From: Phoronis australis
Lineage: Eukaryota; Phoronida; Phoronidae
Assembly: GCA_002633005.1 (NCBI GenBank)
Contig: NMRA01000006.1
Coordinates: forward strand, 609,667-668,413
Reading direction: 5' to 3'
Length of the DNA stretch: 58,747 bases
The notes beneath the pieces are model-generated. The model made no database searches. It was not told the origin of the DNA and saw only the letters and a program-made list of their open reading frames with translations. Below are positions 46,935 to 58,394 of this stretch, piece by piece; position 1 is the first letter of the stretch; every line of letters begins with the position of its first letter. The translations under genes and the position numbers were made by a program.

Positions 46935-48916
46935 ATTGAATTTCTCGAATCTGAGTCGGGATCAAGCGGAAGTCGCTTTCCTTTATTAGACTAGAGAGCG
47001 TCAATATTAAAAAGTCCATTACTGACTTTAGTTGCAAACTGATACGAAAATAGAAGCACAATTGTAGATGGACAATAATTTGTGTTCTGCACGAGTGACA
47101 TTGTGATCAATGAGCATGCTATAACAAACAGCGTTCGTCACTTGGATTATGACTTACAGTGACCTCAGTTAATGTTGTATAAGCACGTTTCCTATGCTCA
47201 GATGACTTAGATACACTTGTTAACCCTTCATTGAGCAATAAACAGCGAGATGTAAAAGATGTACGAAACTCTAATGGCAATGACAGTCTGGATTCGAGAC
47301 TATAGCAGAGTAAATTTCTCGCGAGTTTTAACCAGGTCATACAAGACCTCGCAAAATCACGCGAGTGCAAGGCGAATGTATAATTGGGCTTTCAGTGTTT
47401 TCCGATATTTTTGTGCTGTGTCCCACTTTTCAATGTGGCGTCATATTGACAACGCGAGCTTCATGTATCTGAGTGGCGCGCGCTCGATCTATGATGTCTA
47501 TGAGTGAACGATTCGCGAGACTTTATCGCGTGCACTTGCAAATGAAATGACTGTTGGACTGGAGTGACGGGTTGGCGAACCTGGAATTCACCGTTACCGT
47601 TCCATACTCAAAGATTTCCCACTTTGATTGTCTCGTCTGTGTCTTGCGTTTACAGCACGCGCCCCCTAATGGCTGGCTCTTATGATGCATGACATGTCTC
47701 GTGAGGTGCAAAAAATACCCGACGAGTGCCTTCCGAATGAAGTTTGCGTAACATTTTAAAAATCAGTGGTTGGACAGAAATACATGTAACCGTTCTTTGC
47801 CTGGTTACTGCAGGGATCCCCGGTTAGAGAGTGTATGGTCCTTCGATGTGCCATTACAAAAGACATCACCTGGAAGTACATTGTAACCATCGCCATCTCT
47901 GTCTAGAAAACGATCTAGGTCATGCACAATTATTGGTGATTCGTAAGTGTCTTATCTACGAGCAAACACATGCAAATGGCATTGAAATCAGCCATACCCG
48001 CATGGGATTGCATTACCTTGAATGTGTTATTCCCGAAGAGCAGTTCAATTGTTTCATTATTATTGTGCCTACGGTAGTTTTTGAAAAATGTTGTTTTTAA
48101 ACGGAAATGACGCAAAACACTTGCGAGTGTAACTAGTGTGGTCTCGTGCTTTGCTTATAACGTGACTTTGCGAAGTCTCAAAAGACTTGCGTGGTCTCGC
48201 TTATCTCGCAAAAGCCTCATGGCGCAATTCAACTCAATCTTGAGTTGAGCTCCGTAGACCTAAGACTATTTTAAGAGTCTTAAAAGAACAGCTGGTGTGG
48301 TCACGTTTTTTCCATTTAATGTATGACGATATATCACGAAGAGTTGCGTGATCTTGCCTTTTCGGGAGATTCTTGCATCTAAAGAACGTAGCCATATTCT
48401 CGAGATATCAAATCCAGTTCATATTCTCGTTCTATTCCTTAAGGACTATTTAAATCAGCAATGATGTATATGTATGTCGTCGATTTCCCGTTGTCATTAC
48501 ACATGATTTCCTTGTGCCATTCATGAACGTATTAATATAAACTAGAATGTCTGACAAAATACAGGGTGTATCAAATGCGCATCTCTAAGTTCAAACATTA
48601 TGTCAAAGATAAGAGCCAAATAAACGTTGCCTCAATTTTTCATACCTATGGAATGTTTACCTCCTTTTAAAGTATTTACAGTAGATAATAAACAATTACG
48701 TGTCTGAGTACTGTTGCTGTGTAAAATGTGGCATTAAAAAGGGAATATAGAAGGGACAAGTTAATTAAAACCCGAACGATCCAAGCGGTGCGGGCTTCCC
48801 CAAGGGTGTAGGCAAAATGCTGGAGAATTGGGTCCGGATATTGTTTATGACAATAACACGGGAAACAAAAGAAAACGCAAGAATTAAAGTGAGAAAACTG
48901 AGTTACCCTCCATTTA
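46935..48916. other. Intergenic
   Basis: No gene supported. 'tcgcgag', 'ctcgcaaaa' and 'gtctcgc' words are frequent at 47300-47530 and 48120-48215, possibly remains of foldback elements. 'cgccccctaatgg' at 47661-47673 is a weaker CTCF-like site on the - strand. Confidence 0.45.
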
Positions 48917-49290
48917 CCGGTTGCAGGAAACAATACCAAGTAGGGACTCAACTATATTAGTGTCTTTGTTTACTCACACGTTTGCTATCATTTCACCTTT
49001 ATTGTAAGTTCCAGTTTGGCTAGCAACACTGTCTGAAACTTATACATCATTTCGATGAAAATAAATAGGAACTTAGTCCTCAAGTTAGGGGCGTTGCATG
49101 AAAAGATCGGTAATTTTGAGAATTCAATTGAGTTTTCTCACGGCGCGTACCAAAGTCAAAACTTCATTTAGTAATGAGAAAAAAAACAGCATTAGAAAGA
49201 ATAATCAGTGTTTTCACAAGTTCACAAATTCGAATAAAATTACATCAAACATAACTGAGTGCCTGGTTGGGACAGTTTCATGCAACCGGG
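48917..49290. mobile_element. Foldback element, copy 2 (CCGGTTGCA ends)
   Basis: Left end ACCGGTTGCAGGAAACAATA; right end, inversely, CCCGGTTGCATGAAACTGTC. Interior words 'tagggactcaact', 'aacttagtcct', 'gttgcatgaaaagatc', 'caaagtcaaaa' and 'tagtaatgag' appear in the same order as in the copy at 37013-37421. Confidence 0.82.
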
Positions 49291-50307
49291 CCGCTGACCT
49301 TCACAAATATAAAGAAAAAAATGACCGAAAACTAACGATGGAACCAGAAAGTAAACGACCATAGGGGCCACCAACCAGAACTAAGAAGGCGTGGAAGCAT
49401 GAAGAGAAAGGCAGGGGAAAAACGCGTGAAATAAGAATTGAGGTTAAATGTCACCTGTGACGAACAGCGCACGTTTGATAGTTCCAATATGAAAAATCCG
49501 CTATAACACGTTAATGACCTCCAATTTTCATCGTGCGGCTATCTATAGAAAGAAGGTCCCGAGCAAAACATGTGTAACATGGCAATATATTTTTAAAACT
49601 CACTACAACAAACTTACAATGCATACCTTTGTTGTCTAAATATAAAAATTCCGCGCCACAAACCGGGGCGGGGGGAGTGTAGTGAATTGTAGTCAATGAG
49701 CTGAATGTCGGCGATGGGAAAATATTGCAGTGTTAGGAGCATGAAGNAGTGAGTAGGCAGATGGCAGAGGGCACCACTAACATCCAGCATGAAGAGCTCC
49801 GATATCGATGACGTCACCGTTTTGACGTTCCGTTTTGAGACAGTTTTTGTCCAGTATAATACCTCCTTCATGCGGGATTGGGATTTCCCCGGAAATTCCA
49901 AATCATTTCCATAATGATATCAGCGTAAATAGTCGAGGAAACTTCACAAGAACAGATAAGAGAATTTGAAAATAACGTGAGTATCAATAGGCCTCGTAAG
50001 GATCCAAATGTTTTGCAAAACGTCTGAACAGAGACCACTGCATTGTCATGGTCTCGGCTTATGGCGCCTGTAGCCTGTAGGCTGTTCAGTGCTCGCCGCA
50101 ATCCTTTACGTCGAGTTCAGTTAGTCAGGGCTGGTTAGGCAATTACATCGCCGTGTACGGTACATGGGTGTAGTACACTCCCATAAAAAGTTACTCAGCT
50201 CAAAATATAGTGAATAACATCGAATGAAACATGTATACACATCGAGTTACAATGTTGTAGACGGCAGCTTCCGGTTGATCATGACATGAGCCTCTGGCCT
50301 GACTCTG
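49291..50307. other. Intergenic
   Basis: No gene or repeat recognised. A single undetermined base lies at 49747. Confidence 0.5.
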
Positions 50308-50395
50308 TCGCCGTTCAGCTGAATGGTTAGCATGCTTGCCAGTTTAATCGCGGTTGTTGGTTCAATTCTTGGGTCAGGTAATCTTGACAATTACA
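50308..50395 (+). repeat. tRNA-like SINE unit 1
   Basis: A-box-like CAGCTGAATGGTTAGCATGC and B-box-like GTTGGTTCAATTC (50355-50367), then 'gggtcaggtaa'. It is followed 83 bp later by a second, related unit. Confidence 0.6.
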
Positions 50396-50477
50396 ACAGT
50401 TGGTGTCATTGACAAATGGTAGATAGCACCGAAGAAGCAATCATATGAGACACTGTTGGTCACTGGCTATCTGTCAA

Positions 50478-50555
50478 TTCTGCATTAGCTGAATCTGAAT
50501 GGTTAGCACTGGTGCTGGTTTTATTTGGGTCGTTGGTTTGATTACTGGGTCGGTA
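50478..50555 (+). repeat. tRNA-like SINE unit 2
   Basis: It has 'tagctgaatctgaatggtta' and 'cgttggtttgattactgggt' in the same order as the unit at 50308-50395, followed by 'cggtaacat'. Confidence 0.6.
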
Positions 50556-52309
50556 ACATATACCACGACTCTGAAGACAAGTTAGTCCATATAATTTGAA
50601 CATATCCATGAAAATCTGTCATAGTTCCCTCAAACTTCAATCACTGTGTGCCATTTTGAGGAAGGCACATGAAATCACGCCTGTTGACGAAAAAAGTCCA
50701 AAGTACACAAATGGCACAAATTCCACTGTATTTCTTCCCATGTTACATTTTGCAAGTGTCACTTGCAAGATCATGCCCAATCTCACGCTTGTCCTTGCCT
50801 AACTCGCGTAACATCAAGTGAAAATTATGGTTATTGCATGTGGTGAAAAGTTTACAAGCCTCCAAAAAATTGGAGCTGGAATTCTTCACCAAAGTCATCT
50901 TATTTTCCAAAGACATGCTTCATCGAAGGATATGTGTAGAACCAAAGAAGATCACTAAAGAAAGTAAGGGCATTTTTAAGTGACAATTATAAGTGTAAAA
51001 TATATTTTTGACAAGGTAAAAACTTTTTATTTGGTGACCGGACTTGGACTACCGCCCGTTTAAAATACACAGGATGAAATCAGAAAGTGATGAGGAGGAC
51101 TGCAGCCCCTGTATAGCTAGCCTACTAGTACGTGTTGCTTAGCCACTCCTCAGCTAGATAGTACCACAGTCTCTACTGACCGCAGTAGAGATGGTAGTCA
51201 TGATATAGGCCCTCCCTACGTTGGAAGCTTTTTGGTGAGTTATGCCTCACACTGGTTAAACCACAAATGTGCTGTTGCTATAAGTACCTTTTGCACACAG
51301 AGGGACACATCAGGAGACCATTGATGTCTAACTCTTAGCTTGATCAAATACAATTAAAACTCTTTTTCAAACAGCTCTTCGTTCAGTTGCCCAAATCAGT
51401 AACTGGCTATTTTAACACTGTTTGTGCCAGGGATATGATATCATGCCTACAGCACATTGTTACATGGACCTTATCTAGTTCACCCAAAGAGCACTTGCCC
51501 TGTGGCAAGCAGCAGTGCTAAAAACAGTTGCTACACGTTATTGTAGATGTGTGGAGGCCGTTCAGGTGGGCCCATTGCATTGATCACCTGGAACCATTTT
51601 TGTCTTGAATTTATTAAATCCAAGCTGAGGTGCTAGAAAGCATGCGGTGAATAATTTGCGTAGAAGAGAATTTTCACTGCTGGTCCTCCAGCCGTGTTCT
51701 GAGCAGCTTTCACCAGGATCAAAAAGATTGCGGTGCTAGTCTGACACAGTTGCGATGACCATATTGATCGATGGGAGCGGGACACAATTAAGCAACCATA
51801 AACTTAATAAACATCTACCCTTGTATATACTGACAAATTTTCAAAATGCATAAACCAATAATTTTCGTTATAAATAAACATTACGGGTATTCAGCTAGAA
51901 AACACAACATAGTATGTTTTTCGATATTTAAATATCGATAAACTAATAAGATAAAAACTATGACCGTGCATATTGATATTCTCAAAGGATTTACAAAAGC
52001 TGATCATAATTAACAATATCGCATGGTTTATTCTTTTAGTATACAACTATATCTACAACAAATAAAAACATCACCTGGTGACCAAATTAGATGTCGATAG
52101 CTTTTAGATAGCACTTATCTGCCAGTCACGTAGAACTACTTTATTCAAGGAGTAGGGCGCTAACCAGAAAACTGATATTCAGTAATCAGATAAGGTGGGT
52201 CGATGGGCGTGAGCTGACATTTAAGTTTCACTGACGATCAACATCTGCCACGTTTTGGCGCTTCAGGCTTGAAAATAAAGCAAAAAGATGGCAACCCAGA
52301 AGAAAACAA
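50556..52309. other. Intergenic
   Basis: Contains a perfect 9-bp hairpin at 51170-51191 (TCTCTACTG, loop ACCG, inverse arm) and the SINE body fragment at 51555-51655. No gene seen. Confidence 0.5.
51555..51655 (-). repeat. SINE body fragment without tRNA head
   Basis: 'gggcccattgcattgatcac' to 'aagctgaggtgctagaaa' matches the body of the SINE at 58395-58584 ('gggcctattgcactgatcac' to 'gagctgaggagctagaaa'). The head part is missing here. Confidence 0.75.
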
Positions 52310-52965
52310 AGTATTGTGGCCTAGTGGGACTCAAACCTGCAGTCATGAGTAAAGGAAACAGAATATTATCTCACTGAGCCACACTGCCTCCTCAGTGGTA
52401 GATCTACAAACTGGGCCCCACTGCCTCCTCAGCCGTAGGCTTACAAACTGGGCCAAAGTGCCTCCTCATCGGTAGCTCTACAAACTGGGCCAAACTGCCT
52501 CATCAGGGATAGGCTTACAAACTGGGCCACACTGCCTCTGCAGCTGTAGGCCTACAAACTGGGCTACATTGCCTCCTCAACAGTAGGCCCACAAACAAAC
52601 GGTCATAAGTAAAGGAACCAGACAATTATCCCACTGGGCCACACTGCATCAGTGGCAGTCTACAAACTGGACAACACTGCCTCCTCAGAGATAGGCTTAC
52701 AAATTGGGCCACACTGCCTCCTCAGAGGTAAGTCTACAAACTGGGCCACACTGCCTCGCCAGGGATAGGCTTACAAACTGGGTCACACTGCCTCCTCTGA
52801 GGTAGGTCTACAAACTGGGCCACTCTGTCTCACCAAGGATAGGTTTACAAACTGGGCCACACTGCCTCCTCAGAGGTAGGTCTACAAACTGGGCCACACT
52901 GCCTCCTCAGAGGTAGGTCTACAAACTGGGGAATACTGCCTCCTCAGCGGTAGGCTGACAAACAA
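52310..52965. repeat. ~37-bp satellite grown from a SINE tRNA-like head
   Basis: It opens with 'tagtgggactcaaacctgca' and 'actgagccacactgcctcct', the inverse of a tRNA-like head as in the SINE at 58395-58584. After this the unit 'ctacaaactgggccacactg' plus 'cctcctcagaggtaggt' (37 bp) repeats about 15 times with variation. A second head-like piece (about 52597-52655, 'cataagtaaaggaaccagac') sits within the array. It ends about 0.5 kb before the first RAE1 coding exon. Confidence 0.85.
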
Positions 52966-53502
52966 GCATTAAATCGACTGGAAACTGACATTATACTCAC
53001 GATGAACACTTTTGAAATTGTCTCTTATCATTTTCAGGGGTGACGCACTCCCTCATTCAAACGGCACTGTATTCGTTGACACTCTGATAAGTGGTGGTGT
53101 GGAAAAGTCAAATCACTCTGCTGTGTTGCTCAGGCAAGTTGTACAATAGAGGCTGGGATATGGTATATATTAACAAAGGAACACCAGTTGCCATGTGCAT
53201 TATTTCTCTTCTGTTTTTGTTGACCAGTTTTTGCTATTCACACAATGACAAAATTCAATTCTCAATGACAGGTTTTATAGTCCACTGTTTCAAAATTGGG
53301 TGTGAGTCATTGATGTAGCAGTTATCACTGACACCCATCTCTGTTTCCTTAACTCCAAACAAAAGAAACTTGTCATCAAATTCCAATGGCTGTGGTTAGT
53401 GGCCGTTGTAATTCCAACCAGTCAAGCATTCATAGTCGCTGGGTGAGAAATGTCATACTGTAGCTCGTAATGAATATATTCAACTTTATTTGCATATTTT
53501 AG

Positions 53503-56500
53503 TGTTGCACAATGTTTGGCAGCAGTACAAGCAGCAGCTTTGGAGGTTTCGGTGGCGGTACTTCATTTGGTGCCAACCAACCAACGGCTCAGAACCCCAT
53601 GAAAGATATTGAGGTGACGGTGCCTCCTGAAGACAGTGTTAGTTGCATGGAGTTTGGCCCTGTTGTCATGCCCAATGGTTCTTACTTTCTTGTCACTGGT
53701 TCATGGGACAACAATGTGAGTTGAGTCATTAATTGCGTTGTTGCATTCCCTTGCTTTGATGAATTACTTGAAATTAAACCAAATGATTATTGTAGAAATT
53801 GTCAAGTTATGGAATTATTGCGCTTACCATTTTGTATATTACTATTAAGTGAGTTTGCAGTTCCCTTAAAATCTAAAGACAGTTGACATGCCTTTATTAG
53901 ACACTTTGTGAAACCATAAAATGTGAATATTATACAATATGTCCCCAACACCATGCTATATCACAGTACTGACTAGACTCTGCTAAATGATTGACGTTAT
54001 TTCATTTTTGCTACAAAACTTCTGCTCAAGGCCGTTCAAGTAAAAAACGTATGAGAGGGGGAAGGCACATTCATTTTTTACCCACCGCCCACATATATAT
54101 ATTTTTTTTCTTTTATTTCTCCTACTCACCACCCATAAATGCAACCTCCCATTAATTATTTTTAAATTATGATTGAATTATACATGGTAATGGGCATGTT
54201 AGGTTTTATTCTCTTTTGTTATTTTCGGTGTTCGGTGTTGTGTTAGCCAGCAGACACAACATCATCTCTGTCCCAGGCAAGGGACACATGCTTTCCAGTG
54301 AACATTAATTAATGAACAAGAATGTTGGTATGCGCCCTTCGTGTGCATTGCAAATGGGAGATACTAGGGGTGCTCATTACTCAAAATTCCTACAAGAGGG
54401 AACAACACTGTCTTGTAAACAAATTGCCTCTTAGGGGAGGCATCATGATCTGTTAAGTACTTAGATGATCGGTGGACAAGAACTAGCTGTCTTGTCCAAT
54501 GTTGTTGAAAACTAAAGCGGCCATGAGGGTAGTCGAATCAAAATGAAAATTGACTCCTGTCAGTGCATCCATCTCGGCCATACATCATTGTGCCAAATTT
54601 CATCCAGTTGTGTCAGCAGTTTTTAAGATAATCAACCTGTCTTGTTAAAAACTAAAATGGCCTACAGGATAACCAAATCTGTCCGAAAATCAACTGGTGA
54701 CAGCGCATCCTGCCATCTATCTCTGTGGCAAATGTCATCATGATCCGTTAAGTGGTTTCAAGATAATCGACAAACAAGGAATGACTTGGGCATTTGAAAA
54801 CTAAAGGGGTGCCACAGCAGTTGAATCCATCCAAAAATGAACTGGTGTCGGTGCATTCTCGCTAAATACCTTTTATTGAATTTCATCATGATCCGTCGAG
54901 CAGTTTTTGAGATAATCGACACTCAAGGAATAGTTTGTTGAAAACTAAAACTGCCAACCTGGTATACTACAGTAGCCAAATCTGTCTGGTGCTGGCGCAT
55001 CTCTGCAAAGAACCTCTATACCAAATTTAATCATGGTCTGCCAATCAGTTCATGAGATAATTGATGGACAAGAAATGATGACAGACAGACCGACTGGCGT
55101 ACAGACGAACAGGATGTCGACTATATGCGACCACAAAAGTTTTTATGGTGCAGAAAAATTCCATGTGATATCACAACTCGTGTCAGTTACCAGAAACTTA
55201 CTTTTGATAGACCTGTGAGCAATAGTTTAGGCATCCACCAGGTGTCTTTGTCCACCAGCTGTCTGTAATTTCAATAAGATTTTTCATTTTTTTTAATCTA
55301 CAAATCTCAAAATGTTTCCACGAATGCTTATAGGCTGCTACACCAAGTGAGTATTGGAACTTATCTATCTAACTTCTTCTTTTTATCAAAAAAATTCATC
55401 AGATTTTCTTAAATTTGTTAACACCAGTTTAGTGTTGCAGTAATTTTCATTCTGCTATGGCTGTACACCATGTGCCTGTAATCAAGTTGCCCATTACTTG
55501 AGTAATGGTATAGCGTACACATTGCACACTATACACTACTAACATGGATTTGTCTTGTTGTTTTTGGATATTTTGGTTATCTGCCAAGTGATTTTTTCAG
55601 AGGGTATTGAGGTTGGTGTTTGGCTGAAAATATGCACCTGTCAACATTTATGGGGCAAAAACACCACCCACATGTAATCATTTACCTCTGTTGAAGACCA
55701 TCCTTAATTTAAATTTCCTTCAGAAGACAACTGCCCATAAATTTTTATTTCAACTGCCACCCCCCCCTCTCCCATATAGATTTTGCTGGAACAGCCCTTA
55801 CGAATTTTTAGCAACTTTACCACTTCATGGTTTCAGATGCCTTTGCAACAATTTGTATTCAAGTTGCTATTAAGTTCAATTTCCATCAAAAATAATTTTC
55901 GCCCTAGGTCTCATAGCACTGTAAAACTGGTCTCAAATTGTTCAGAATAGAACTGTTCTGTGTGGTTGAAAACAACTGACTATTGGAGCCCAAGCTCAAT
56001 AAGTTTGCTTGTCACAGGGTTTGTGTTCTGTGTGCTGAGCATGTAATCAAGCTGTAACCATCTGTCGGCTCTGTCTAACTCCAGAAATATGTTCTCATCT
56101 GAGTAAGAAACAAGTCAAGGTCAATTTTGTAATTGTGGTACTTTTCAATTGCCTGTAAGAATCAAGTGCCTAGAGTACTGTAATTTACAAGAAATTTCTG
56201 TTGTAGTGATGTCTCTAAGTTGGTGAATCTGTCAGTTTTAAACTAGTGAAAATAGAGGAGTTGCTTTTAAGTCTTACTTCAGGACTTGACCCTCCAAAAA
56301 TCACAGTGTTGAAATTCTGACAAGATGCATTGTGTACACTCTTTAATTTGTTGGGTTTGAGTAGACAGAATCAGGATGTAATCCTTTGAGTATCAGTCTG
56401 ATCTTAGACACATAACCAATACAGTAAAATGCATAGAGTCAACAGCAAAAGTATAGTGCAGATCTTCAAAGATACGTTTGTCCATTGTCATGAACAAAAC

Positions 56501-58295
56501 TAAAATGATAAAACCGTGCAAAGAGCACTTTGCACTAGGAATGAATAGTGCTGTGAGCTACTAATTTAAATGTTAAAAAGATACAGGATAGATCTACATC
56601 TGTCAGCAATCACAGAAATTCTAAGGGTAAGTAATTAGTAAGAGTTAATGCATGAGTAAGTACTGGTTTTTGTTAAAAATTAGTCTGGATTAATATTGTA
56701 TTGTCGTCGGTTTTATTACTTTCAGTGCCGTGGTTGGGAAATCAAGCAAAATGGTGAGAGTGCTCCCAAAGTACAGCAGTCTATGACTGGGCCTATCCTG
56801 GACATTTGTTTCCATAACGTACGTGGCTGTGTACTGCTTGCATTGTTTAGAATCATGTTTATATCCTATTCGACCAGATACGAATTGTGAGAAATTGATA
56901 TAGAAAATCATAACATATTGCAAGGTTTGCTGTATTTGCTTTAACTCTTCAGTGCGTATTACGTGAAATGTGTGACAGAAAAATGTTGGTTATACTTGTA
57001 TTGTAAAGTAAAGGAGAGTGTTTTTTCCATACAATGTTCAACTTAATTAGGGATGGTGGTAAAGTTTGCAAGCTATATTCAAAGTTGCCTTAAGTTGTTC
57101 ATATTAAGTTGTTCATATTTTGCTCATGTGAAATAGCGTTCAAGTAATGTTCTTGTTATTGAAGGATGGACGTAAAGTATTCATGGCATCGTGTGACAAG
57201 ATGGTGAAAGCCTGGGATCTGGATGCAAACAAGGTGGAGCAAGTGGCTGCAGTGAGTAGACGCCTTGTTAGGGAAGTATTGTATTCAGAAAGAATGGGCA
57301 CTTGTGTTATTCTGTGGTGTAGACATTACAAAACACAGTTCCTACTAACTGCCTGAAAGTGCAGATGTTGCATAAGTTTATGAGATGCCTGGCTGACAGC
57401 ATTGTAATCTTTACTTTTATGAAGATAAAATCCACTGAATTACGGCGTCGTTTTAGTTCATATCTTGTGCTAAATTTTGTTTTGCGCAGACGAGCTCATT
57501 GTAATTGTTAAAATGTGCATGTATTTTCAGTGAGTAGGTCTACCAAGTTGCAGACAAAGTCCAATGGTTTGTAGTTTGACTGTTTTACCCTGCAAAGTGA
57601 TGTTTGTCTTTGTTGTAGCATGATGCGCCTGTGAAGACAGTCAACTGGATCAAGGCTACAAACTATGAATGTTTAATGACAGGAAGTTGGGATAAGACAC
57701 TGAAGGTAGGAGCAGGCTTGCGCCACTATAGTATGCATGCTGAGTATGGTCTAAAATATACATGGGCGGGAGTTTTTCAGTAAGTAACTGCTGGTTATCA
57801 TCATGAAACAAGGGATATTGTGTTAAAAGCTTAGCGAGGAATTACTGGTTTATAAGTATTCTCATTCAAAGCTCATACACAAAACTCGGCAAATGATGAC
57901 GTTAGTCAGACATTTTTGGTGTCATTTAAATGAGGAGTTCTCTATAAAGGTTGGGTCCAGTTTCCATAATTCTGTTTCTACAAGTAAACTTTTGGAAGTT
58001 TTCTAAGACCAACTTGACCGTGGCTCGCTTCTTTTTAAATTAGTTGGGGACCATTTTTTCACCAATTTGTGATACTTCTTGAATATGGGGGTGATTGAAC
58101 TAATTTTGCATAACTGATACAGTGGACAGATGTGTCTGTTCATTCTGTTTCAACCTCTGTGCATCCACCATCTTGTGCATCCACCATCTTGTGCATCCAC
58201 CATCTTGCTGTGTTCACTTACAGTTCTGGGATTTACGCAGCCCTAACCCAATGATGACCATCAGCCTACCAGAGAGGGTCTACTGTGCAGATGTG
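53503..58295 (+). CDS. RAE1: RAE1 (GLE2) mRNA export factor, 5' part of gene
   Basis: Coding exons 53512-53715, 56726-56818, 57165-57251, 57619-57705 and 58224-58295 are all in phase 0, giving 181 codons; the rest lies right of the window. The protein is a WD40 propeller that binds NUP98 at the nuclear pore and works in mRNA export and spindle assembly. The N-terminus has FG repeats ([20 protein letters not shown]), followed by [23 protein letters not shown]. Then come WD blades: [76 protein letters not shown] and [10 protein letters not shown]. This matches human RAE1 nearly block for block. The ATG is nine bases after an acceptor (tttag, 53502), so a non-coding 5' exon lies upstream. One oddity: the exon 1/2 junction reads NN-CRGWE where orthologues have DVRCWE. 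Confidence 0.96.
53512..53715 (+). CDS. RAE1: RAE1 first coding exon (FG-rich start, first WD segment)
   Basis: 68 codons from MFGSSTSS to GSWDNN; the donor is gtgagt at 53716. The exon itself begins at 53503 after ttttag, with nine 5' UTR bases. Confidence 0.95.
53716..56725 (+). other. RAE1 intron
   Basis: 3.0 kb. It contains the ~145-bp repeat array at 54440-55120 and otherwise nothing recognised. Confidence 0.85.
54440..55120 (-). repeat. ~145-bp tandem repeat array in RAE1 intron
   Basis: 'gaaaactaaa' recurs near 54508, 54647, 54797 and 54941 (spacing 139-151). Each unit then has 'ccaaattt/tcatcatgatccgt' and 'cagtttttgagataatcgac'. The array ends in 'gacagacagaccgac'. The inverse of 'gatccgtcgagcagtttttg' plus 'agataa' corresponds to 'tatctcctaaactgtttgca' plus 'ggatcc' at 3669-3693, so it is an inverted relative of the array in the SLC27 intron. 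Confidence 0.75.
56726..56818 (+). CDS. RAE1: RAE1 coding exon 2
   Basis: 31 codons, [18 protein letters not shown] to DICFHN. The acceptor is tttcag (56725) and the donor gtacgt (56819). CRGW replaces VRCW of other RAE1 proteins. Confidence 0.93.
56819..57164 (+). other. RAE1 intron
   Basis: 346 bp, with nothing recognised in it. Confidence 0.85.
57165..57251 (+). CDS. RAE1: RAE1 coding exon 3
   Basis: 29 codons, [20 protein letters not shown] to EQVAA, a full WD blade strand set. The acceptor is tgaag (57164) and the donor gtgagt (57252). Confidence 0.95.
57252..57618 (+). other. RAE1 intron
   Basis: 367 bp, with nothing recognised in it. Confidence 0.85.
57619..57705 (+). CDS. RAE1: RAE1 coding exon 4
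   Basis: 29 codons, [20 protein letters not shown] to GSWDKTLK. The acceptor is ttgtag (57618) and the donor gtagga (57706). Nearly identical to the vertebrate protein. Confidence 0.96.
57706..58223 (+). other. RAE1 intron
   Basis: 518 bp; carries the 16-bp minisatellite at 58159-58206 just before the acceptor. Confidence 0.85.
58159..58206. repeat. 16-bp minisatellite, three perfect copies
   Basis: GTGCATCCACCATCTT three times, ending 17 bp before the exon start and so overlapping the region where the branch point and pyrimidine tract of this RAE1 intron should lie. Confidence 0.95.
58224..58295 (+). CDS. RAE1: RAE1 coding exon 5 (last in window)
   Basis: 24 codons, [20 protein letters not shown] to CADV. 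The acceptor is ttacag (58223) and the donor gtaagt (58296). The next exon is outside the window. Confidence 0.96.
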
Positions 58296-58394
58296 GTAAG
58301 TACCTATTAAAGTGTCTTCTCCCATGTTATGCTTCATATGTTGTATATATTATAATTGCAGGCAGTCTGATACAGGTTGTACCAGACGTGCGCA

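Noticed and set aside
50308-50395. Functional tRNA gene
   Set aside because: A and B boxes are recognisable, but no complete cloverleaf can be drawn and a diverged copy follows, so it is a SINE-type relic.
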